This document shows positions 19,717-29,930 of a stretch of DNA of 64,000 bases, piece by piece (positions within the stretch are counted from its first letter, which is position 1; each line of letters opens with the position of its first letter). This DNA comes from Phialophora verrucosa (taxonomy: Eukaryota; Ascomycota; Eurotiomycetes; Chaetothyriales; Herpotrichiellaceae). A program made the position numbers and the translations under genes. The notes below the pieces were generated by a model, which had not been told where the DNA came from, made no database searches, and saw nothing but the letters and a program-made list of their open reading frames with translations. Where the stretch lies: positions 1,178,001 through 1,242,000 of the forward strand of contig MSED01000001.1 of the NCBI GenBank assembly GCA_002099365.1, given 5' to 3'.

Positions 19717-21097
19717 GATTCTTCCACCGATTTCTTAGGGAGTAGTGAGAAGATGAAAACTTCGCGGTTGTTCGTTGGAGAGAAACACGAACGGCCCCGG
19801 GTGCCAGGGAGGGCGTGAGAGGAGGAACTTCTTGCCCGAACGGTACCCTTCAGGCCACGAAAGACGCCGTCAATAGCTGGTGGATCAGAGCCATCACATC
19901 GCATTGCATTAGATCACACATCCACATTACGCATCACATACAGTTATCACGCACCATCATATAACGCGTAACCAGGTAACCCATAAGGACAATTTATCCC
20001 CCCTTCCCAGACGAGGCGGCCACACTTGTCGCGCCGCTATTAATTCAGCTTCAGATTCAGATTCATGTCTGCTGCGAGCCGAGAAGGGATCCAAGATGGC
20101 AGATTGTGCTGTAGGCCGCGACTGTAGGATAGTCCGTCCTCATGTCTCGACGTTGATCACATTCAGCTCGCAATGAACCTCTGTCTCGATCACCTCGTAC
20201 CCATACACGGCTTTTCACGCATATCTGCCTGCCTCTGTCTAAATGCCTTCAATTCCATCGTCCGTCGCGAGCCCGGACCACGAATAGTACTCCTACTGTA
20301 CGTAAAGAGACAATATAATTGGTCGGAACGGTCCGCCGGTTTAGGATACTTTTATTGCGCATGCACACGCACGCGCGCACATTATCGGCGCACCTGGTCT
20401 TGAGGTTCTATGTGGCTTCACACAGTAATACTTGTACCCGTACTCGTATCCTACTCGTATGAGTAGGATAAGTGGCTAGTGCTTGGGTATCTTATACGAG
20501 GTATTAGCCTCACCTCAAAGTCGCGGGAGATCTAGAGATCTGCATCGACAACGTCACTCATGTGCCTCGACTGTGCGGACTGCAGGTTGCACATTGCAGA
20601 TTGCATGTGATAATCTGTTGAGGGGGGACGGGGATGGGGACTGGGACTGGGACCCTGGATCTTGACGCTGCCGCCTGCCTGCTTGACGCAAGGTAACTGC
20701 TCGACTCGACTCAGCTCAGCTCAACAAATATATCTGCGTATCTACATCTCCATCTACATCTCCATCTGCGGCGATAGCACGTTCGTTTATCTACGGGCTG
20801 TCGCAGGTGCGTGACGAGGAGAGGTGCATGGAACAGCGCTTGACACTCAGACTTCACAAGTTGATACTCACAGCTCGACACTCGACTCGGGATCAACAAA
20901 CTTAGGGTATTGGATTCGTCTTGACAATACGAAGTGCTCTGGCTTTTTACCTGGTGTCGATCTGTGTTTAAATCTCTCTCTGGCTTGATTGACGGCATCA
21001 GCCATATCATCGTTCCTCTATCAATTCGATCGCCCAGTCTATCGAGTTAAACTATCCATCGTCGGTCAGTCGATTGACTGAACGTTCAACACTCAAC
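19717..21097. other. Intergenic region with short repeats
   Basis: No gene is supported over 1.4 kb. It contains a strong inverted repeat at 20447-20470, GGGACT/GGGGAT runs near 20625-20655 and an ATCTACATCTCC-like microrepeat near 20740-20765. Confidence 0.5.
20447..20470. repeat. Perfect inverted repeat, 10-bp arms, 4-base loop
   Basis: TATCCTACTC at 20447-20456 pairs exactly with GAGTAGGATA at 20461-20470 around GTAT. It lies about 630 bases before the next start codon. It could be a dimeric factor site or a hairpin; no known motif was recognised. Confidence 0.6.
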
Positions 21098-22513
21098 ATG
21101 GACTCCCTCCGCGACCTCCCCGCGCAATATGGCCTCAAAGTCTCGGATATGGTGCACTTTCGGTCCAAAGACCCGGCATCCTCGAAGTCAGACTATCCGT
21201 GCGAGGATGTCACCGCCGGAGCCGGCATGCTTCTCGTGGGCAAGATCATCGACGCATTGCAGCACTGGGAGGCACACGGGATCTACGCCGAGGAGGATAT
21301 CGCCAAAGTAGGTGCCCTCGTGACGAGCAATGTGAAGACCGTCCATTCTGCGCAAGTGCAAGATGAGATTGAAAGAGTCATCCGCGCAGCGCCTGAGGTT
21401 TCCCCGTCTGCGTGGAATGTTCCTCGCTTGGCGGTGGAATTGCTGCTTCAGGGATTGCTGGACACGGACGTCGCGCGGGATAGCGTTGTGCATGTGAACT
21501 CGAATGAGCCGGTGATTCTGGTAAATTTTGACGGAGACATGGCCGGGCGGATGGATTCCCAAAAGAGGGACATGTTGAATTATGTCGTGGATATTGCGAC
21601 GACAGACTTGCGCAGCAGGTGGAATGTTTGGCCTGTAAGGGTTTATGGGGGCTATTGTTTACCGACGTCGAAGCCAGGATATGGTCAAGGAGCAGAAGAT
21701 GGGGTCTCCGTCCCCGAATTCTCCATCACGTTGCTGAACGTCGTCAATACGGATATTGGGGGACCGAGCATGCCGCAGTTGTTGGATGCGCCGTGTGATG
21801 CGACCGAATGGAATCGGGTCATCAGGAAGGAAGTCTGGCGGGAACGAGAGTTGGTGAGCCGAGAAGACGAGGTGTTTGTTTTCGACCGGCCAGCCCGCGT
21901 AGCTCCGGACGCGGACAACGCATCTGAACACTCATTGGAGAGTCAAGACCATGACGACGAGTCTGTTGGATCGGATGCTCCGAGAATGGCAGCCTTGGAC
22001 AGTCCTCCGCAAATGGTTGCGCCTTCGGCGGATCAGGAGCTTGAATTGGCCGAGGCCGTCCGAGATGGTGAGGATGATCACCTGGGAGTACCGACAATTG
22101 GAGACTCTCCAGAATACGGGGATCAACCTGCAGCACCACATGATAATCCAGTCTCAAACGATGGCGATACCGAGGCAGAAACTCAGGAACAACTTGCTCC
22201 GCAGGACATCCCATTACCAGAGCGACGCATCGAGTACCCAACGTGGGATCGGCACGACGACAGCACATCGTTACTTGACTTGATCAAGGCTCAAGCATCG
22301 ATGATCGCGCCGTTTGGGACAGAGACTGCAAGCCATGGAGTCGCCGATGTGGAAGGGAACGTACCCGAGTCGAGCGCAAAGGGCGATGAGGCCGACGTGA
22401 AATCCGCAAAGGACGAGTCCGACAGCAGCCCTGAAGTGGCCGAGCCTGCAGCTGCCGAAGGACGACAGACTCAGGAAGACTCTCCCAGCGACGAGGAGTA
22501 TGTGCTTGTTTGA
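21098..22513 (+). CDS. Divergent DhaK-like (dihydroxyacetone kinase fold) protein with acidic tail
   Basis: A single exon of 471 aa starting at MDSLRDLPAQ. Residues 35-230 resemble the second half of the DhaK/DAK domain: a TAGAGMLLVGKIIDAL helix, the strand NSNEPVILVNFDGDM (134-148), and WPVRVYGGYCLPTS...FSITLLNV (178-215). The first half of the DhaK domain and the GIHxEPG segment bearing the histidine that binds dihydroxyacetone in true kinases were not found, and there is no DhaL ATP-binding domain. It is therefore probably not an active kinase. The remainder (about 260-471) is acidic, Asp/Glu/Ser-rich and disordered. The stop lies only 71 bases from the PRP38 stop on the other strand. Confidence 0.65.
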   Translation: MDSLRDLPAQYGLKVSDMVHFRSKDPASSKSDYPCEDVTAGAGMLLVGKIIDALQHWEAHGIYAEEDIAKVGALVTSNVKTVHSAQVQDEIERVIRAAPEVSPSAWNVPRLAVELLLQGLLDTDVARDSVVHVNSNEPVILVNFDGDMAGRMDSQKRDMLNYVVDIATTDLRSRWNVWPVRVYGGYCLPTSKPGYGQGAEDGVSVPEFSITLLNVVNTDIGGPSMPQLLDAPCDATEWNRVIRKEVWRERELVSREDEVFVFDRPARVAPDADNASEHSLESQDHDDESVGSDAPRMAALDSPPQMVAPSADQELELAEAVRDGEDDHLGVPTIGDSPEYGDQPAAPHDNPVSNDGDTEAETQEQLAPQDIPLPERRIEYPTWDRHDDSTSLLDLIKAQASMIAPFGTETASHGVADVEGNVPESSAKGDEADVKSAKDESDSSPEVAEPAAAEGRQTQEDSPSDEEYVLV

Positions 22514-22584
22514 GATTGTAGCATCGCCCATTGGGTCTCCATGAGAAATATTGCGAATAGCCCTTTTTCATTCATACGCACCAT

Positions 22585-23373
22585 TCAATCGCTGTATGAT
22601 CTGCTCCTTCTTCGGCTTCGACTCCGGCTTCGACTCCGGCTCCTGCTCTCGCTCCTACTCCTGCTACTCCTCAAGGACCTGGGGCTCTCTCCATTTTCGC
22701 TGGCAGTCCCATGCGCCCTCACATCTTCCATCAGATCATCTTGATCACCATTCTCTTCCTCTTCCTCTTCCATGGCATCCAACTCTGCCTGCAGCGGGCT
22801 GACTCTCTCTTCCAGCTGGTCTAGATCTTCCAGCACCTGTCTAGCTGGCAGTTTCCACAAAGTCGTTCCACAAACTCTGTCCTTGGTGAGTAGATTATCC
22901 ACAAACTCGTCCATGTGAATCAGGATATATTCCTCTTTTCTCCGCTGTCTCAACTTCCTCGAGTCCTCGAGGAATGGTTCCAGAGTCTTGTATACATCGG
23001 CCGGGTTGAACGTGAGGCGCACGTAGAAAGCAGCCAAAGCGCGAAGGTATTTCCACTCTTCACCCCCATATTGCAGATATTCCAGGACGATTTCTCGATC
23101 AGGCACCAACGTGAGTAGTTTGAATGCCAGGCAGATGAAGGGTGTGGGTTTCATGGCGACACCGTATGTGCCGCCTATGTATGTGAGCTCTACTGCTCGA
23201 TCGCAGAGAGTAGCTGCGTTGAGCCCGAAGCATTGTTCTTTCCAGTACAGGGAGTCTGTTATGCGGTCGCGCATGGCGGTTTCAAGGAGGAGGGCCGGGT
23301 TTTGGCCCCGGATGAGGGGGCCGCTGTACCCGCGGTTATCGAGCGTGTTGGAGGCATCGGCGCGGTGTGTCAT
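22585..23373 (-). CDS. PRP38: Pre-mRNA splicing factor PRP38
   Basis: A single minus-strand exon of 262 aa starting MTHRADASNTL. The PRP38 core is clear: HIxGxNP-like region IRGQNPALLLE, DRITDSLYWKEQCFGLNA, ELTYIGGTYG, PTPFICLAFKLL, EYLQYGGEEWKYLRALAAFY and LPARQVLEDLDQLEERV. The C terminus is an acidic run followed by an RS domain. PRP38 enters with the U4/U6.U5 tri-snRNP and is needed for spliceosome activation. The frame stays open upstream to 23610, but the conserved N terminus fits the ATG at 23373. Confidence 0.93.
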   Translation of the reverse strand: MTHRADASNTLDNRGYSGPLIRGQNPALLLETAMRDRITDSLYWKEQCFGLNAATLCDRAVELTYIGGTYGVAMKPTPFICLAFKLLTLVPDREIVLEYLQYGGEEWKYLRALAAFYVRLTFNPADVYKTLEPFLEDSRKLRQRRKEEYILIHMDEFVDNLLTKDRVCGTTLWKLPARQVLEDLDQLEERVSPLQAELDAMEEEEEENGDQDDLMEDVRAHGTASENGESPRSLRSSRSRSESRSRSRSRSRSRRRSRSYSD

Positions 23374-23759
23374 TTTGAGTAGTTCTATGGTAGAGTGAGT
23401 GATCAGAATGAGTTGTGCCTGGAACAATTCTATCTCGCTCCCTCGATTTCCCGAAGATATTCCGCAGGCCAAGTCAACGACGTCATGGCAAGGCAAGGCA
23501 AGGCTGGTTGTCCCGAGCGACGAGGCTGTCAACACAGAAGCCCAACTATCAGAGGGACGGCATCTTGCATATGCGAACCCCGTCCCTGGATGCATTGAAG
23601 AGTATCCCAAACCTAATTTACCCTATACAACCAAGGAAACCAAGACCAGACACAACCCAAGGAAGTGCCACAAGGAGCCATCGCCGTGTACAAGGAGGGT
23701 TCAAGAGATCAGAGGTCCTCGGGCAGCAGATCGGAGGATCAGGTGGCACTCCCGCCGCC
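23374..23759. promoter_or_regulatory. Shared divergent promoter, PRP38 / glycosyltransferase-like gene
   Basis: 386 bases separate two start codons pointing away from each other, so both genes must start here. No TATA box stands out. Confidence 0.5.
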
Positions 23760-24797
23760 ATGGTCCTTTTAACTTCATCGACCGTCTCCGCCATCATCTC
23801 GGGAGGAGTTGTTTGCTTATTCACGTTCCTGCTGTTTCTATCCGGATACGTGCTACAACAGCAATCAGTCCGGTCGATCCAGGAAGCCATCCGAAGACCG
23901 CCCGAACCACAGCCCATGCCAACTTTACCGCCTCAATTTCGACAACCCGAAAACGAGACGGTCGGGGTCGTACTCGAACAACCTCAAGAGGAGGTGGAGT
24001 CCGTGGTTGGAAGTCGAGGCCCATGGACGGACTCTATGCAAGTACGAGTGGTGGAGGAGCAGCGCCCGAGGAAGGAGTCCCCACCTCAACGACTTGCATA
24101 TGTATTCGCCCTTGAGGAGCCGTCGCATCTCTGTTCAGCACTTTTGTTCGCCAAGCAGCACCGATCAGCAAGTCGACTGCCACAAGAGCCGGCGATCGTC
24201 CTCCTTTATCCGTCAACGTGGGAGTCGGAATCGTCCGCGCTGTTCACCTCAGCACTGAGTTTTATGCGGGACGTCCAGGAGCTCTACGACATCGTCTATC
24301 ATCCCGTGCAGATACGCGATGCCTGGAACACTCGGGGCCTGCTCCTCGGGGAGCTTCAGTGGGGGAGGTGGGACTATGACCAGGCACTATACTTGCGCTC
24401 ACCAGGGATGTCTCTTGACATAGAGGCTCTGGATACCGCACTGGCATTTTCGGATACAAAGCAGTCATGGGCGCCCTTGAACCCCTCATCCGGAGACAAT
24501 CCTGAGGTTCTCCTCAGAACGGCTCGCGGTCTGCAGACTCCGAGGGGCGCAGCAAGAAAATTGGTTCTGTCAACAAATCGGCAGAAGTCACAGATTGACG
24601 TGGAAGGGGGAAGAGCGGAGTTACCGGGAAGAGATTCTGCATATGTGTTGTTCGACGACCAGCAGTCCGATGACGAAGGCCAGACCAAGTGGTACAGCGA
24701 CTTAAAGCACGAATTCAACAAGGGCAGGAGAACAGTCTGCGAGGGTAGTGGCTTGTTGGATGACACTCTGCTAGCGGCGTCAAAGAAGGGACCCTAG
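23760..24797 (+). CDS. Type II membrane protein, glycosyltransferase (GT8/glycogenin-like fold) candidate
   Basis: A single exon of 345 aa beginning MVLLTSSTVSAIIS; the frame is open further upstream but this ATG directly precedes the membrane helix (residues 5-30). A Pro/Glu-rich stem follows. The lumenal part reads AYVFALEEPSHLCSALLFAK, AIVLLYPSTWE and WDYDQALYLRSPGMSLDIEA, which matches the order of strands in GT-A enzymes of the GT8 type (first strand, then YDxxLYLDSD). At the site of the usual DxD metal motif the sequence has RSP. The likely place is the Golgi. Activity is uncertain because of the missing DxD. Confidence 0.55.
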   Translation: MVLLTSSTVSAIISGGVVCLFTFLLFLSGYVLQQQSVRSIQEAIRRPPEPQPMPTLPPQFRQPENETVGVVLEQPQEEVESVVGSRGPWTDSMQVRVVEEQRPRKESPPQRLAYVFALEEPSHLCSALLFAKQHRSASRLPQEPAIVLLYPSTWESESSALFTSALSFMRDVQELYDIVYHPVQIRDAWNTRGLLLGELQWGRWDYDQALYLRSPGMSLDIEALDTALAFSDTKQSWAPLNPSSGDNPEVLLRTARGLQTPRGAARKLVLSTNRQKSQIDVEGGRAELPGRDSAYVLFDDQQSDDEGQTKWYSDLKHEFNKGRRTVCEGSGLLDDTLLAASKKGP

Positions 24798-25534
24798 GTG
24801 CTCACCTTTTCCTGATCCAATCGCCGGCTGGCATAGTCCAGGAAGAGGAAAGGGTATGCGCGGCATTTCACTAAGCTGCGAATACACAGACAGCAGGTGT
24901 ACCTCTTTCACGCACGCCATACTTATCAACTACCGGTTCAGAAGTTACCTCTCTGTCCCACCAGTACCTCGCCAGGCAAGGCTCTACCTTCGTCCAACGA
25001 AGAACCACGAGTATTGGAGATACTATGTCGATATTGCAGGAAAAGTGGTCGTGTGTCATGTCATGTCGGCATGCCATGTGGCCCTTTCCTGTGGGAATGG
25101 AGCCTGGGCGCCTCAGGAGGCGAGGTTGGAGGCTTCGGCCTGGCCTCCAAGCCCGCAGATTGACGGGACATGCCATATGAACGAAAGCTTGCGCCACATT
25201 TGTTTGCTTGGTGCCATTTTGATAACCTCCAGCCGCCATGGCAGTCGATACTGTGTAGTGTCTTTAACAAAGATGATCGGGACAGAATTGTGATTTCATG
25301 GCCTTCTCCCCGACGTCTGCTGCTGTCCTCCCGGCTAGAGGACAAATGGGAAGAAATAATGAGACACGACTTCAAGTCGAACCCCTTAGGCAAGGAGGCG
25401 TTTCGAGGCCTTAGGATATCAATGCTTCTTGCAATGAGGGGCGCCTCAACGTTGCTCATCAGTCTGCCCATCCTTTCCTTGGTCGACCGTCCAGAAAGAG
25501 ATCGGTATCTCAAGGAGGGCGTTCATCTTCACCT
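24798..25534. other. Intergenic region
   Basis: No supported gene; short shadow frames only. It lies between two converging frames. Confidence 0.45.
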
Positions 25535-26224
25535 CTACTTTTGGTGATCTTTCTTGAGAAACGAGATCCTCACAGCCAACCATCCCTGAGCCAACCACGT
25601 CACATAATACCACGCTGCCGCAATAGCTACCACCATACCGATTTCCGACCAATTCAATCCCAGAGCACCGCCACGCAGGCTTGTCGTAGCCTTGACATTG
25701 CATTGAGCTAGGTTGTTCTCGTACAGAATTCGTGCCTCTTTCTTGCAGATCTCATGCTGGATGGCTTTTTTCACCCGAGCGTATTGCATGTATGGGACGA
25801 GGAGGCCGCAGAACGAGATGATGGAAAGGATTTGGACGATTATGTGAATTGCAGTTGGCGAAAGCCATTGCTGGTAGGGCTGTGATCTGACTGGTGGTTC
25901 GGATTCAAGCTCGGCAGAGGAGGGTTCACCAATCTGGACAGTGTCAGTCAATCGGGGGCCGACAATGAACCTGATGCATCGCAGTACCAAGAGAGCTTCC
26001 GCTGGAGCTTCCATTGGCACGATTGTGATTGTTCGACTTTGGCACCCTTCGGTCTGCAGTTCAAAGGCTGTCTTCAACGATCCCTCAAAGGTTGTATATT
26101 TGATGGTCAGAGGTTGGTGTTGCAGTTCAGCTAGTGCTTGACACTCGTCTACCCCGTTGTCAGTGATAGAAGTGGTAACGCGCACACAATCGTCGTGGGC
26201 TGTGACTGAGAGAAGAATGTTCAT
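25535..26224 (-). CDS. Hypothetical membrane protein, possibly the 3' part of a broken or spliced gene
   Basis: A minus-strand frame with ATG at 26224 (MNILLSVTAHDD) encodes 229 aa. Two hydrophobic segments are visible: AIHIIVQILSIISFCGLLV and MVVAIAAAWYYVTWLAQGW, with a basic loop between them. The frame is open upstream to beyond 26269 without another ATG. An adjoining minus frame, 26516-26247, in a different phase ends in a hydrophobic FNVSSVLHILWGPLAILY, and the two may be one gene split by an unseen intron or frameshift. No family was recognised. Confidence 0.4.
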   Translation of the reverse strand: MNILLSVTAHDDCVRVTTSITDNGVDECQALAELQHQPLTIKYTTFEGSLKTAFELQTEGCQSRTITIVPMEAPAEALLVLRCIRFIVGPRLTDTVQIGEPSSAELESEPPVRSQPYQQWLSPTAIHIIVQILSIISFCGLLVPYMQYARVKKAIQHEICKKEARILYENNLAQCNVKATTSLRGGALGLNWSEIGMVVAIAAAWYYVTWLAQGWLAVRISFLKKDHQK

Positions 26225-27223
26225 TGAGAACGAGGGCCAGCATTCGTTATAAGCAATAAAGTATAGCAAGAGGTCCCCAGAGGATATGTAGCACAGACGA
26301 GACGTTGAATTTCTTGTTGTTCGAATGCGCCTGCCCTATCATCGACTTTCGTCGACGTGTCGCAACTCCCGCCATGTCAATGTGCTTGATGTTGGGCACC
26401 ATCTTTGAGAACACGTCTTCACTTGCGCCTCTCTTGCTCGAGAAGATCCCGTAGTTGCCGCCAGCATCATTCGGCTCATCACATCCTAGCGTCAGCCATT
26501 GCAGATCCAGGGACAAGTCGAGGCTTTGGAGTTCATGCTCCCCTTATTGTGCGACGCGTTGCAATGCACAATCAGATCTACGTTGCTGGGTGTTCTCTCT
26601 TACGGACGCAAAGCCCTGAAGAAGTAGTCGAGATGAAATTTAATCTTCGCTGCGGAATTATACACAGCATTCTCCAACCAGCTTTGGTCGCAATGCTTCC
26701 AAATCATGATTCGCTAGTTACGGCCGAGGAGCTGCTGGGCCTCCGAGGAGCTTCCAAATACCTCCAAGCCCTGGAGAGCCGCGATACGTCGCAACCAACT
26801 GCCCGAAGCAATTCTCTCCCCGGTGAACAAACCCTGTTTGGCTAAGAGCCTTCAGTAAAGGAATGGTTGATTGGGAGGCTTACTAACCTCCCGAACGCCC
26901 AGCAACAACATGGCTGAAGGGTTTCTGTGCTGAGTCACGGGCGGGAGCTCCAGGCGCCAGCAGTTGATTTGGCAGGCCACAATGACAGTTTCTCAAGGAG
27001 CTCCGCAATCCGTTTCTGCGTGCTTGAAAGCTCCTCGGCACGGCGGCGCCAACTAATCCAGTCCCTGCATGACGTTACGATTTCTAACTGCCATGCTATT
27101 GAGTTCTCTCGCGCAGGGGACCTGGGCTAGACTGACGCGAGTGACTTTGTAATGCCAGCCACACTTGATAGCGACGATGTACACGAGGGTCTAAGGTAGG
27201 AGCACTGAAGAGAAAAGTATATC
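26225..27223. other. Intergenic region or 5' part of the membrane protein gene
   Basis: No secure gene. The minus frame 26516-26247 may belong to the preceding entry. The remainder shows only short frames. Confidence 0.35.
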
Positions 27224-27379
27224 ATGCGATGTCTTGCCACGGAAGCCCAAAGACTCCTCCATCTTCGACCGCACAACTTCAGTAGTACTTCAATAACAGT
27301 ACAGACAGGGCGAATACTTCTTCTCGTACACCGTAATCGCATCCCACCTCGAACGCCGCGCTCTTTCACACCCTCCACC

Positions 27380-28204
27380 ATGTCGGTCTCAACAACTGCC
27401 AAATCTCTCATCCCCAGCGACCCGGCCAAGGTCATGGTCATCCGCGACATCACCCCCAACATCACCACTCTCAGCGTCCCCTTTCTGCGATTCGGGCACA
27501 TCAAGGTCGGCGGTCGCGGTACCCTGGTCAAGCTCCAGACTGGCAACGTAGCTGTCTTCTCCCCCGTTGCCTTTACTCCCGACGTCCAGGCCAAGGTGAG
27601 GTCACTGGGACCTGTCAGGTACATCGTCGCGCCCGACATCGAACACCACATCTTCATCTCTACATGGGCCAAAGAATACCCTGAGGCAGAAGTCATTGGC
27701 ATGGAAGGTCTGCCAGAGAAGAGAGAGAACGACCCGGCCACAAAGGGCACGAAATTCGCACACGTCTTCTCCGCGAAGAACAAGCTCGACCTCAAGATCA
27801 GCCCGGAATTCGACGCCGAGTTCTCATACGAATACTTCCACTCTCACGTCAACAAGGAGCTCGTATTCCTGCACAAGCCGAGCAGGACGATGATCGAGGC
27901 TGATTTGATCTTCAATCTCCCAGCCACTGAACAATACTCCAAGACCGGCCTGGATGCCAGATCCGGTATCCTCACCAAGATTTTCGGAGGCATCATGAAC
28001 ACCCGGGGCGACGCGACCTGGCACAAGCGCTTCCTGTGGTACGCAGCTGGCGGCAAAGACAGGAAAGGCTTCGCCGAGTCGGCCAGGAGAATCAAGGCGT
28101 GGGACTATGACAGAGTCATTCCCTGTCACGGCGACGTAATTGAGACTGGTGGCAAGGCTACTATCGACAAAATAACGAGCTGGTTCACAGAAAGCAAGCT
28201 TTGA
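27380..28204 (+). CDS. DUF4336 protein (metallo-beta-lactamase-related fold)
   Basis: A single exon of 274 aa from MSVSTTAKSLIPSD. It follows DUF4336: NITTLSVPFLRFGHIKVGGR, a VAFSP-like strand (NVAVFSPVAFT), YIVAPDIEHHIFIS, the LHKPSRTMIEADLIFNLPA strand and the terminal VIPCHGDVIETGG. The fold resembles metallo-beta-lactamases, but only part of the zinc ligand set is recognisable (EHH and PCHGD). Function is unknown; family members are widespread in fungi and some bacteria. The frame is open to an upstream ATG at 27224 that would add 52 residues rich in Arg and Ser and nearly free of acids, so a mitochondrial isoform is possible. Confidence 0.75.
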   Translation: MSVSTTAKSLIPSDPAKVMVIRDITPNITTLSVPFLRFGHIKVGGRGTLVKLQTGNVAVFSPVAFTPDVQAKVRSLGPVRYIVAPDIEHHIFISTWAKEYPEAEVIGMEGLPEKRENDPATKGTKFAHVFSAKNKLDLKISPEFDAEFSYEYFHSHVNKELVFLHKPSRTMIEADLIFNLPATEQYSKTGLDARSGILTKIFGGIMNTRGDATWHKRFLWYAAGGKDRKGFAESARRIKAWDYDRVIPCHGDVIETGGKATIDKITSWFTESKL

Positions 28205-29329
28205 ACAGGAGCGGTCATGTGAGGCGTTCTTTTAGTTGTTTGCACATTTGTAGCGTAGAGATACCAGAGATACCAGAAAACAGAGTAGTTGCTTGTTGAT
28301 AAATTCTAATGGTGCGAAAACATCCATCCAACCTCTCTCGTTCTACTGCAGTGATATCTTTCGCTGGCAGGGCTGGCTATGTCGCTCGTATAACCACACG
28401 CGCGCTCTCTCACTTTTACTCTTACCTCTGCTCTCACCTGGCTTGCCTTCGCACTTAGCCTTGACCCTGCCCTGCTTCGTTGCGCGCAGCTACACAAACT
28501 GCAGTCAGATAACTGACACACTCGCACACCCAGAGTCTTTGCAAGATGATGTTTAGCGTTCAGCTCCAAAGTTCACTTGCCGTATGACTGCGTAAGAGGT
28601 CAGCCATGCAGTTGGGACCCCTGCAACCTGTGGGGAGCATTTCCAATCTCGTAGACGTAGACGTAATCCTCGCCTCGTCATCGACGAGGCCCCTTTCGAC
28701 TCAACAGACCACGCAGCACAACGTGCCACTCCTGTTCGGCATGTCGCCGGGCGTGCTTTGCGGCATCACGCTGACCAACGATGTTTGAGTTGTTCGCAAG
28801 TGCTTCGCCAATGCGTCACTCACGCCTGCGTCGTAGGTTTTGGTGATGGACGCCTCGTTGTTGGCGGACAGAGCTTGCAAAGCAGCGGGGGAGCTCCTCC
28901 TACCGCTCGTATGATCAATCAGCGACAGGCTGACCCTTGCATATTGGCGGGGGGCCTCTTGGTCTGTTTTGCCGAAGCCGTTGATGTTGCTATGGAAGGT
29001 GCCGAGAAGGTCATGTATGGTGAGAGGATATTCGGTCTTCTTGGCCCGCTTGATCATTAAAAGAAGCATCGGGACCCAGCTCGCCCTCGGGTCAAGGACC
29101 AGAGCGGCTGCGAAGCACGTCTTGACACTGGTCTCATCTAGGTCTGCCACCAGTCTTGGCTCCGCATATGCTTCCAGACGGTACAACAGCGCTACTAGTA
29201 GTGGGTCGTCGGCTGCCTTGCAGTGTTGTCGTTTCAAAACGTTCGCAATACCGAGGGGATCAAAGTTTCGGGACATACGTGCTTGAGATCTCGAGGAACA
29301 CATCTGCCCGTCCTTCAGGATGGGCAAAG
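28205..29329. other. Region possibly containing the 3' end of the NACHT relic
   Basis: A minus frame 29345-28701 (ending near 28701) has protein-like text such as LVALLYRLEAYAEPRLVADL but no recognised domain. It directly follows the NACHT fragment in another phase and may be its decayed downstream part. The rest shows nothing. Confidence 0.35.
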
Positions 29330-29930
29330 TCAACGCAAGTGCCATGTCGTAAAGACGTGCAAGTGGAAAATCCGTGGGCCTTGTTGATTGGATTCAGATT
29401 TTCCGCGAACCTGTGGAAATATTCTAATATCAGAAAATTTCCGTTGTCGTTCTTCTGAATCTGAGGCCGTGGGGAATCTGTTCATGAAGAGTGTCTGCGT
29501 CAGCAGCGAGTTCGTCATGTACCGCAGGACGTTGATCAAGCGCTCGGTGCAACGCTCGAGCAACTCCTGCGCTGTCCTCGAACGCAAGAACTCGTTCACA
29601 CTTCGGTGTACGTAGTTGACAGCGATATCTTCCCAAAGAAAGGCGGCTAAAGATTGGTGTCCAGTTTCTCGAACATCCGAGTGGTACACCAATAGGTCCA
29701 TGCACTGGCTGTGGAACAAACGTTTCAGCGAGGTGATTCTCGAATATATTCTAAGGCCTGCTTGATAGACAAATCTTGACATTGGTGTGCTCCTGTAGGG
29801 ACACGAAGAGGTCGACAAGCTCCTGTTGCTCATGAATATCATGACTGAACTCGTCGAGTCCATCAACGAACAAAAAGAGCTTTGAGAACTACACCAGTTG
29901 ACCGAACAGCAGAGGCAAAAGCTTTTCACA
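29330..29930 (-). pseudogene. Broken NACHT-domain (fungal NLR/STAND) fragment
   Basis: On minus, 29882-29847 reads KLFLFVDGLDEF, a Walker B of the fungal NACHT type, and the same frame continues to KICLSSRP, the sensor strand, where a TAG stop at 29753-29751 falls at the position usually held by Trp (SSRPW). After it the frame goes on with NIFENHLAETF, again NACHT-like. A second frame carries VNYVHRSVNEFL and CTERLINVLRYM, which resemble the 'LHRTVxDFL' region after the NACHT domain in fungal NLRs. No Walker A (GxxGxGKST) was found upstream. The piece is therefore truncated, interrupted by a stop and frame-shifted. TGG to TAG is what C-to-T change at CpA on the opposite strand (RIP) would give. 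Confidence 0.65.

Noticed and set aside
23374..23610. N-terminal extension of PRP38 to the open-frame limit
   Set aside because: The conserved PRP38 start begins at the ATG at 23373; the upstream text is unlike the family and lies in the shared promoter.
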